From Scytalidium lignicola (Eukaryota; Ascomycota; Leotiomycetes), in NCBI GenBank assembly GCA_002812745.2, contig NCSJ02000036.1:124001-188000 (forward strand): a stretch of 64,000 nucleotides of DNA. The letters run 5' to 3'. The notes beneath the pieces are model-generated. The model saw nothing but the letters and a program-made list of their open reading frames with translations, searched no databases and was not told the DNA's origin. The position numbers and the translations under genes are program-made. Each line of letters begins with the position of its first letter. Positions within the stretch are counted from its first letter, which is position 1. Of this stretch, positions 1 to 9,916 are shown piece after piece.

Positions 1-519
1 CATTTGATAGATCCCGTCTATGCAGACATTGTGTATCAAGTCTTAAATTTATATCCAATTCTACATCATTTCTATCGAGCAAAACGTATTAAGAAGTCAT
101 CATCTGCATGTGGTTCATTTTTGTGATCTATCTCTATACCTATTTCAGAATAACAGTAGAAAAGTGCCTCGAATTCCTGGGTGTTCCGTCTATCGCGGAT
201 TATGAGGAGGCAAGTTATGTCCTTTTGCCCATTGCTCCCTGTCCTGTATAAATTTTCAAATATTTAAGTCCCACAAGGCCAAGTTCAACAAAAGTGCTAG
301 ACATGAGTGGAGCAGATAAATTATTATCATTGAGCTATCCCTTAGATATGAAGTTTATAAGTTGCATAACATCGTCTTTAGTGAAATTGTGATTCAACCC
401 GAAATAATAGCAAATAACTCCTATCTAATTACAATGATGGGAGAGTCAACAGCGACAACAGAACAATAGACTCCTCACCCCACCATTTCAGATCTTACGA
501 GCTTCACAGATAGTCTCAC
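1..519. other. 3' flank of the amylase gene, no gene seen
   Basis: AT-rich sequence downstream of the amylase stop codon. I see no open frame of note, RNA gene or repeat here. Confidence 0.5.
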
Positions 520-2879
520 TCACCCCTGCCAGCTCGAACTAACCGTCACGGCAGTCGCACAACTCGCTGGTACCGTGTACGTATGATTAGGATCCGCCTC
601 CCACGTAACCGCTCCATTACTAGCAACATTTATAAATTTATACTCAAAGACTGTTCCCGGAGCAAGGTTAACAGTCACATCCCATAGAGGATTGGAGCTA
701 GTATAGGAAGATGCAGAGAGGGTAATGGCTGAAGAAGGATCCCAGGACCCGAGGGCTGGTATGGAACCAGCGATCTTTATAGTTTGGCCGAAAACAGTGG
801 TTACCAATTCGTCAAAAGTCACGGAAACGGATGCTGGAGTGGAGCAAGAGGTGGTCGTGCTTGCCCTGCTGCTAGTGGTGGTTGGGCTCCCAGACCCTAA
901 CAGATGTCTATATGAGTATATATAATAATGATGATATATATTAGTGTATATTAACCTGTGACACCGGAGCAGATTCCACTACCGGTAAGCTGAGCCGTAG
1001 GATAAAAGATCCTAGGAAGGCCACTCGCCATAGCCACATTAAGGTTTCCACTGCCATCGGTCGTGTAAGCAGTACAAGACATCACCTCAACCAAGGCTTG
1101 GTTAGCCGTGAACCCGGTCTCACTAGATGAGAGCGTGAGTGTATAGCTACCACCACCAGCTCCTTGATTGGTAAAGACGCTGATAATTTGAGCATTGGTA
1201 TTGCCTTTCCGCATGACGATTGTTGATCCATCTGAATAAATCGGATAGGCTTTGTAGGTAACGTATGTACTGTCCTTGAAGATTGCTTGGTTTCTGATCT
1301 GATTCAGAGATGCAATCCATGTGTAAAGTGTAGATGAAGTGGAATAGCCTGAGAGCCAAATGGCCTCACGATCATTTGGAACACCGCCTCCGGCGTAGTG
1401 CTGCTCTTGCCCTTGATAGACTAGACAAACATAAGCACATGCTTCTTTAACGGAACTAAGGTAGGATCTTACTAATTGGGATTCCATCTGCTAAAATTGT
1501 GAACGCAATTGCATTCTGTGCGAGTGATAGATCTGAAGTATATGATGGGAATCTAGGATTATCATGATTCTCCAGGAATGAGCCCAAAAGGGTCGTGTCA
1601 GAACATGTTGACTTCATATTATTGATCCCATTGACGAGATTGCTGATACTACCACTAGTAGATTGAAATGCTTGGGTGATCCAATAGTAACTATAAACAG
1701 TTCAGTATCTTGAGCTCTACAAAACCAATAGTAAAGCTCACGCAGGATAGTTCAGGACACCACTCATGGATTGTTGATAAGGACAAACATATGAAGGATC
1801 CCCGTTGAAGACTTCTCCCACGATATACACACCAGCTGAATTGGGTTAGCACTATGAACGTTAAAACATACAAATACATCATACCTGCAGACTCGAAAGG
1901 CGGGAAGAAATCGTTGTTGACCTGTTGAGCGCTGTCTACTCTAAGTCCATCGATGGAATAAGTTGAGACAAGGTTAGTAATCCATGAATTCCAGACACTT
2001 GAAACATCGGAATCTTCAGTTCGTAAATCCGGTAGGGCTACAATATTATCACCCTTTCAAAGTTAGAATCACATATGATTATTTTTGAGTATGGAAATTT
2101 TACCTCCCAGCACTATATAGAGCCCTTGTTAGCCAAGAAGTTAAAATATGTGATTTGGGATCACCTACAGTCTTGATGCTGTTGACATCATTATAGTCAA
2201 TAAGGCAGAATGGATGGTAATAAGATTGCTTATCGAAATTAGCATCATACTAGTAGATATATAATAGGTGAAATGAATATTATACCGAATTAAAAGGGGT
2301 GAAGACACTATAATCAACACAAGTGCCGCATCCGAGATAGCCCATATGGTTTGTTACGACGTCAACCATCAGATACTAGAGATTATCAACATAATACCTT
2401 ACCAAGATTTTCAAAGTTCTTACCATCCCTCTTGAATGGAGGGCAGCTGATAAAGCTTGCAAATCAGAAGCCGTGCCAAAGTTGCTGTTGAGGGCGTTGA
2501 TATTCTGGGCCCAGTATCCATGATAGGATTCACCATCTTGAGAATTCCCGGAGAGATTCTCTACAATTGGAGAAATCCAGATCTAGAATTACATTTAATG
2601 GTTATTCTCGATACTTGGATGTATTTCTTAAGCAGCATGACGTACAGCAGTGAAGCCCATTCCCTGAATATAGTCTAGTTTGTTGATGAGTCCTTGCCAC
2701 GTCCCACCACAATACACCTGATCACCGGTATTGCATGCCTGCGTTGTAGAACCGGACGTCAAAGCAAATCTATCTGTCATGACTTGGTATATGGATTGAG
2801 AACGCCATCCAGCAGGAGACAAAGCAAACACCGAGTTGGCCAGAAAGGCCAACACGGCAGTGAATACAGAGAATTTCAT
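520..2879 (-). CDS. secreted alpha-amylase (GH13) with C-terminal CBM20 starch-binding domain
   Basis: Hydrolyses alpha-1,4 bonds in starch outside the cell. Ten exons (complement): 2646-2879, 2424-2582, 2286-2375, 2169-2249, 2104-2112, 1885-2053, 1742-1835, 1473-1690, 956-1420, 520-896. They total 1896 nt and give 631 aa. The ATG at 2879 starts a signal peptide ([19 protein letters not shown]). All four GH13 regions are visible: DVVTNH at residues 136-141; GLRVDS with nucleophile Asp231; GEVFNGD with acid/base Glu255; ENHDNPRF with Asp322. A Ser/Thr-rich linker leads to a CBM20 from about residue 524 to the end. The fifth exon is only 9 nt and encodes Cys-Trp-Glu; the family motif CWxGDN supports it. 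The residues after the nucleophile are Gln-Gln where Taka-amylase has Lys-His. A CGGN8CGG site lies upstream. The activity call is firm; the exact substrate preference is not. Confidence 0.95.
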
Positions 2880-3247
2880 GATCTCCTTGGCCAATATAAA
2901 CTTTGGTGTATGTACAGTGAGTCTATGATAGACCTTGGACGGAAAATCAAAGCCAAGTCTACAAAAGAGAGTAGTAGTGAGATAATAAACCCTTGCTACC
3001 GAAGAACCGAAGCATCGAAATTCTTCTTCACAAAAAACGACGACGAATGATACTTTATACCAAACCGCGAAGGAAATGAGACTTAGCAGGTGACCCAATT
3101 AAGAGGCCTTGTATACCCAGTCTCGGAGAGAATGAAAGACAAGCATTGCTACCCACGACTAGCAACGGCTGACAATTCCCAGAATAGGAAGAAATGTGGC
3201 CGCAAAGGACGAAAGCAGAACAAGCGGGTATGCAAGGAGAAAGCAGC

Positions 3248-3277
3248 GATGATGATGATGCTGATGCTGATGCTGAC
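3248..3277. repeat. trinucleotide microsatellite (GAT)4 followed by alternating GCT/GAT
   Basis: Four GAT units run into alternating GCT and GAT units. It lies about 370 bp upstream of the amylase start and creates short acidic or serine-rich shadow frames that are not genes. Confidence 0.85.
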
Positions 3278-3644
3278 AGGCCCATAGATTGTGCTAGGGT
3301 TGGTACTTATTAGCTTTAATAATAGCAGTGTTTCGGCCAAAGTGCCACGAGAAATGGGGACTGTCTAGGAGTGGACAGAACAACACCACCACTGAGATTA
3401 ATTATTAGTCCGCCTCAAACAGCGCTGGTGAATCAGAGATCGCGAGGCATAAACGCGGAGAAATATCCCTGTTCGCGGACACACCAAATAACAGACCACC
3501 AGATATGAGTATTAATTTAAGAGGTGAATTTCTCGCTACAATTCTACGCCTTAGTCTCGGAGTATATCTCGTCATGATTATCCTGTACTGTATATATATA
3601 CGTGTTACTGCATGCCTCTCGAATAATATACAAGTCCTGTAGGT

Positions 3645-3650
3645 GCGGGG
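3645..3650 (+). promoter_or_regulatory. possible CreA (carbon repression) site, GCGGGG
   Basis: Fits the published CreA/Mig1 consensus SYGGRG. It lies about 770 bp upstream of the amylase ATG. A hexamer occurs often by chance; the link to carbon repression is inferred from the gene it precedes. Confidence 0.3.
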
Positions 3651-3680
3651 GTTGAAAGCCGGAAAATAGATCGAACGGAA

Positions 3681-3694
3681 CGGAGGTAAAACGG
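3681..3694 (+). promoter_or_regulatory. possible AmyR-type site, CGG-N8-CGG
   Basis: Two CGG triplets are spaced by exactly eight bases. This matches the CGGN8(C/A)GG site described for the starch regulator AmyR in Aspergillus. It is about 800 bp upstream of the amylase start. Binding is inferred from spacing only. Confidence 0.4.
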
Positions 3695-4547
3695 TGATAG
3701 TCCCCTCATTATTCGGTCCTTTGAAGCTTACGCGCTCACGTTGTACCTAAAAAATGACTGAAAATAAAAGGTACGCCGTTTGATTTGTGATCGTTGAAGT
3801 CAAGATAAACTTGGATGTTTCGGTTAGAAGAAAGAGGCTTCTACCTCTAAGTTCCTGTAAGTAACTACGGTACTGTCAAGCTTTGCCGGCAGTGTGGGGT
3901 TTGCTGCAAGTAAGAAGGCCCGATATCAAATTCTCCGAGGTAGTGGATCAAAGCTCGTGAACTCCTGATGTTCATTTTAGTATGATGTCCTCTTTTCTCT
4001 GGTTTTTACATATGACATGATTCCTAGAGTGAAGAGCTAGTCTTACGATCTTATCTATCACGATGCTATGTTGGATAGAGTACTCTTCATCTATTGAAAG
4101 TAAAACCAATACATCATCTCGAATTCCTTTCTCTTTACATATCCTTCAGCTCTGGTTATTGGCAGCATATATAGTATACAATTAACAACCTAACTATCAC
4201 AAATCATATTTTAACAGGGAGAATTGTATCGACCCTTTTCGTGATAGGAGGAGAGTAGTTTTCCTTTATAGACTTATCAATCTAAGATTAATCTTAGAAA
4301 CCTTGATAACTAAAACGCGTGGCTCAAAAATTCCCGATATGTGATATCACTTTTTAACCATAAATATCGCCATTTCCCGTTTACCATTGTAATTACTAAT
4401 TTATGTCCCCGAGAAACCCCATCTTGACACCTTTGATTCCTATTCCCATCCTAGGCCAATCCACGGCAAGCCGAGCCTAGGAAGAATGCGCGCTTAAACT
4501 TGATTACCAAAAGTTCGCAAAAACTACCGTGCATGATTCAGATTCGT

Positions 4548-7487
4548 TCATTTCCCAGGTGTATTTGCGCCCATGAAGACACTATTTCCTCCCATGCCAC
4601 TACTCGAATCGCCTTGTGATGGGTCTGAACCGGGTGGAAAATACTGTAGTGCCGGATCAATACTATTTCCGTTCTGGATGAAAGCATCCCAAGCGTCCTA
4701 TTAAGTATATACATTAGTATGTCACACTATATCTGAAAAGATTGTATCAATTTACCCAGTCTAAATTGGTCGGCATCTCTATGTTTCCCACTCCGGTACC
4801 AGGACCGAAGAATGGGAATGACGGAGCCGTACCGAACGTGTTCGTAGCATCCATACCATAGTTTGGAGTCAATCCTGTACTTTCCCCGCTCACTTCACCC
4901 ATCGTCGTGTCGATTTGTCCCACAGAATTGAACAAAGCGGTTGAATTGGGCGAAAGACCACCGCCAGAGAGCATTCCAAGTGTCATAGCAGCAGAATGCT
5001 CTGGCTTAATATCTGCCTCGTCCATTGCAGCAAAGACTTCTGCTGTGGTACGAACTTCCGCCTGAGGTAGTTGTTGCTGTGTTACTGGCGCCTTTAACCT
5101 TTCAAGCATGATTGAAAGTATATTGGAAGCTTTGTAAGCTTCCAATGATGTGTCCACTGATTCTAACCAAATTGATTGGGATGTCTCGATAGTATGAAAC
5201 ATGTCTTCGCGTTGTTCTGGAGTCCAGAAGTAGGGATCGTGGTTTGGTGACTGCTCGGGTAGAGATTCAGCAACTGAGTCATAATATAGGTCAAGACAAA
5301 CAATCATGGCGGCGAGGAGGTAGTCAGATTTAGTAAGTGATGAAATAAACCACTTCATGGACCGCATGCGGCCGCCGGATTGTGACTCTCGGTGAAGTTT
5401 CGCTTGGTGACGAAGGATTTCCATCGCGGCATCAACGCATGCTCGGCGAGAGTGAGAATATCGTGGATTTGTCCTAGCACGGGTGAAATATTTCCTGTGA
5501 AGGACACACATAGTCTTCTGCCATAGAATATCGAGGGAATATCTTTGCATTAGTAGAGTTGCTGGATCATGCGTGCATTCCTCCATAGGTCGAAGACGGA
5601 GGTGCGGGGTCATTGTTTCTTTTATATCTCGTAGCCGATTGTCCCGTCTCAAAACTTCATCGTAGCTAACGGTCTTGCCGTTAACAGGATTAAGCTGTTC
5701 AAGAATCAAACCGAACTCGAGACATATTCGAGTTTTCGCAATCATATACGACACTGGCGTTGGCTCCGTATCTGGGCGAGCAGGCGGTAAGACTTTGGAT
5801 TCGGGACCAAATTCATCTTCAAAGATGTTCCGGGGAAGGGTAGCATCACAGTCGCTGTCTCTGATCATGTGAGGAAGTGCTAATTGAAAGGAAAATATTA
5901 TATCCATTTGTCGAACAAATAACCAGACTCGGCGTCGCATTTCTGCCTGATAGGGTGTGATGCCTGGATAATGGCTTGGATCTCGATGATAACCCATCCG
6001 CATCGCCAACCGGACGATCATGCCTATGACTATCCAGATACCTACCTCTGCATCCCACCTAGCAGTGTACTCTCCGTGTACATATAATATCAGTGCTTCA
6101 ATAGTATATATTGAAGATTTAGTATAGTCCGAATTTATGAGACATTGGACGGTTCGAAGCCGGTACTCAGCCGCTAACTCAACAGCCCTTCCTAATATCC
6201 AGTAAGTATAGCCATCTTAAAATCGCGACAGGTCAACTATTAGGACCCACCTTTCCATTCTAATGGCTCATCCCCTATTTTATTATACGACTGCATTCCA
6301 AGGCAGAGTATAGAGTAGAGTAACCCAAGCCAGACTAGAGACGTCTTGGAAGGGTCTTGCCAGTGACTCCGCAGTTGTTTGTGAAAGGTGGGAGAATGTA
6401 AAATATGGATAGCCGGATCGTAGGAGTTAAAATAACGGGTGACGAGTTTGTCCACCGCAGCTTTAGGAGGTAATTCCGCACGAAGCTCTGCCTCTGTTGC
6501 TAGCGGATGTTGTGTAAAGAGAAACGCAGGTCCTTCAGTAGCACTAGCAGGTTTCGAATTCTTGATCTTTTCATAATTTCGTTCGAGCTCTTTCTTATGT
6601 TGCGTAAAGAAGTTTTTGACCTCGGCAATCTTGAAAATCGTCAGCATATTGATTTACCTTTCCAATATTAAATACTTTGCGATGTTAGAAAAAGGACACC
6701 ATGTGAGAAGCACTGAAGACTCCTGAGAAGGCTGCAGCAATATTATCCATCACGGAGCTCATGTGAAAGGCGAAAATGCTGCAGCTTTCCAAAATGATTC
6801 CGATTTTTTAAGGAATCGCTTCAAAGTATAAAATAATAACACGAGCACAAAACATCTAGGACTTACATCTGCTAGAACTAAATGCCAATGAGACTCTCCC
6901 AAATATAGGGATTTCCCCTTATCTGAATCAACCTTCAGTACGCCAAGAGAGTTAGTAACATCGTCTACTTCACTATCATTATCATCATCCTCAACTCCTT
7001 CTTTTATCATGTCATCGTCCTCATGATCTACTTCAATCGGATACAAAGAAGAACCAGCACTCTCACTCTGTGTGCGAGCGATCGCGGCCGCGGCAGCAGT
7101 TGGTCCCGCAGATTGTGCACCANTTGTCATTAATGACAAAACCAAACCTTCTAAACGGTCAATACGGTTTTGCATATCATCAGGGCTGCTTGTTCCTTGA
7201 CTTTGATTCTTCTTGCGAGTGCCGGGCGCCGCATACGAGCATGAGGAAGCGTCACCTCTCCTAATGCAATTCTCGCATGGGTGTGACCGGTTGCACTTCA
7301 ATCTATATGTTTGTTAGAAAGAGCTATCCTATGACAATTCGACGGATTTCCAGTGTAGCACTCACTTCCGATGTCGACATGGCCCACATGATAGAGGTAC
7401 TCTGTTTCTCTTCCGGACGACTCTGAACTGAGCATCTGGTGAGTGTCCGGCACTTGAAGAGGTAGTAGATGGCGGTGTCGGCGTCAT
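4548..7487 (-). CDS. Zn2Cys6 transcription factor with fungal-specific trans domain
   Basis: Nuclear DNA-binding regulator of unknown targets. Five exons (complement): 7366-7487, 6867-7302, 6629-6251, 4756-6215, 4548-4697. They sum to 2547 nt and give 848 aa. The ATG at 7487 is preceded by an in-frame stop. The binuclear zinc cluster uses Cys34, 37, 44, 50, 53 and 62 (CX2CX6CX5CX2CX8C); intron 1 splits it between the third basic residue and CNRSHPC. A basic linker and a short coiled-coil (MQNRIDRLEGLVLSL) follow, then an acidic stretch. The fungal_trans domain begins near the LVTRYFNSYDPAIHI segment and includes MRRRVWLFVRQMD. The last exon lies beyond an apparent stop at 4747 and adds about 50 residues (DAWDAFIQNGNSIDP...). 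An undetermined base at 7123 makes one residue unknown without a frame shift. It neighbours the amylase gene, but its zinc cluster is unlike AmyR's, so a role in starch use is not implied. Confidence 0.88.
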
Positions 7488-9916
7488 GGCGACAGTTCAA
7501 AGAATCTCAGATATGGAATAAAAGTAGAAACAAGGTTGTCCAGCCCAAGAAGTGAATCTATACTACTGTGCTCGTACTGGAGTATATATCCTTTGATGAA
7601 CAATGAAATCGTCTTGGTGAGTATAAGACAATATGGAAGCTGATATCCACTGTAGAGTTCAAGTATAGCAAAGTTCCAGGATTTGTAAGCGGCCTGGACA
7701 AGGCTGATCTCTTATGACTAGCCTCCCCTCCTGGCTACAGAGACAAGGCTTGTAGCGTGATGCCTCGTCACCAGTCTCTAATCTCAAGAACTCCTTCTTT
7801 GCTCCCTCTGTAGCCTTAGAGAACGATTCCCAATAGCGAGACAATAACTAAACTGATTTCGTTCCTGATATCGACAATCGATATAGGGTGGGGATCCCTT
7901 TAGAAATGGGCTGAGCAGCTCTCTGAGGAGACTCTCGATAAGGTCCAGCCAGAACACCTGCTCAGCAGTGTCGTAATTGTAATTCGAGTTATGTATTTCT
8001 AACCACGCTCGAGAGGTATTCGCTGGATTCCCTATGATGTAAAATAGATTACGCCACACTGTCTCCACAATCACAACGTAACGTAATAGTAAAAAATCTC
8101 TGGTGATAGTGGTCCTCGAGTTTGTTATGTTGGATCGACTGTGGAGAGGCAAAATCTGCAATTAACAATCCAGTGTTGGCTAGGATGGCTCTGAAGTCAG
8201 CTTGCGATTAAAGTCAATGCTAAGGCCCTATCTCTTTGGAATTCTCGTTCGGTTTTGGGAGGGGGGTTGAGTACTTTGTTCGGAAGGTCCTGCCCCGTGC
8301 GCGCAAGTAGCCTCGTTGCGATCCGAAGTATTCTAATATCACCCTGGAAAGCAAACAACTAAACTTGAAGTCCAGTAGCAGTTGCGAAAAGAACTAGAAG
8401 GAATTTTGGCCGCCGACGGTTGCAGGAAGAAATTTCTCGCAGTCGTTGCAGTTTCGCAGCGATCGGTTGGTGGTTTGAGGAAGCTCCTTCGAGCTAGGCC
8501 CGGCGTAGTTCCCTTGCGCGGGGGCCTTCCAATCGATGTCCACAGTTCTCGACCGTTTAACGCGTAGTGCAGATGCCTGGGAGTGAGGTCATAGGCACGT
8601 TAAGAGTCAAGGAGCAATTCCAACGTCCGCCTCGATTATCCCCAAAGCGAATTAAATTAAGGGTCTACTGTAGGAGAATGTTTAAACGAGGAATTATTTT
8701 TTTTGGTCAGCAATTCGAGATCCGAACGTCATTTATACTCGATGACCGGTATGTGGAATCCGCTCCACATTGGCACACGCGTTCTAGGTTCAATGCCTTC
8801 TGAGATAAAGAGACTCCTCCGCTCTCACGTGATGGGAAAAGAGTAGTCAAGGCGAGTCAAGGCCAATTGGCTGGGCGTATTTGAGCCAGGTTGCCACTAG
8901 TTTGTTCGAAAGATGACTCATGCCACAGGGGGAGATGGAGGGGTTAAAAGCGCTCAAAGAACTCCCATCAAAAAGCGGCATCTCAATCCTCCCAGCTTGT
9001 ATGCTCCTCCGTACGAAGGAGCTACCCTACACTGTCGATTCAATTCTAATTCCGCTTAAGTCCGGCAGAGGTCTCTGCATTTAAGGGTGTCAACACACCC
9101 CAACTCTCCAAAACGAGGAAAGCCATAAACCCGAGTTTTTTGAGACTTCTGTTGTCCACTCTGGACGGGCCAGCAAACCCCTATCGCGGGTGAAAAGACC
9201 GCTTTGTCGACCGTTCAAAACGCAAGACTGAACATGAGATGAAGCACGTGGACGGGAACCCCAGACTCTTTTCATCGGAACGCTCCCTGATCACGGGCCA
9301 TTGATGATGCAGTCGCATTATTTCTTGGGGTGGCAGCCAACCGGACGACTCCTTACCGAACTCTAGGAAACACGGCACGAGAATAATTTATACCATTTTT
9401 ATTTATATCACCATTTTGGAACACTTGCATTGATGCGCTTGTTCAAATTATATACATTGAATTGTTTTTCTATTCCGTACATGCTATTTTTAAGCCCACA
9501 TTAGGCAGTCAGCAACTACAAGTTGATCTTGACTTTGCCTGCTTTACCGCTATTCCCTTGGCACACGGACCTTCCTTCGGCCAACCCACAGTTCGAGCGG
9601 ACGACATCAGCGACTTGCTCGACTCGGTTCAAAGAAATCGACCAGAATACTGTAGACGATAGGATAATTCCTGAAACCAAAACCAAACTATCCGACACTC
9701 GACACCCATGATCCCATCCATGGGACCTAACTCGACCCNAAAAAAAAGAGTTAAATCGCTCACTAGTTATCTGCTATAAGTTAGAGGGTCAGTTAATATG
9801 GCCACAGCCACGTAACAACCAAATGTCTATTTTGACGGTGCTTAGCGACCCTAACAACCCTTCCGAGAATTCTTCTCTCGCCTGCCGAAGATCTTTCGTC
9901 GAATTTTGTAACTTCA
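7488..9916. other. 2.4-kb intergenic region, no supported gene
   Basis: Contains scattered short frames on both strands without recognisable domains or convincing splice patterns, plus an undetermined base at 9739 before an A-run. I see no RNA gene or mobile element. Confidence 0.5.

Larger units (their letters stand above)
2880..4547. other. amylase promoter region and 3' flank of the regulator gene
   Basis: About 1.7 kb without a supported gene. It holds a GAT/GCT microsatellite, a GC-box like the CreA consensus and a CGGN8CGG motif, listed separately. Short frames on both strands have no recognisable content. Confidence 0.5.

Noticed and set aside
7784..8161. 125-codon minus-strand frame in the 7.5-9.9 kb gap
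   Set aside because: No motif, no signal of conservation visible, and it lies in a region with many similar-sized random frames.
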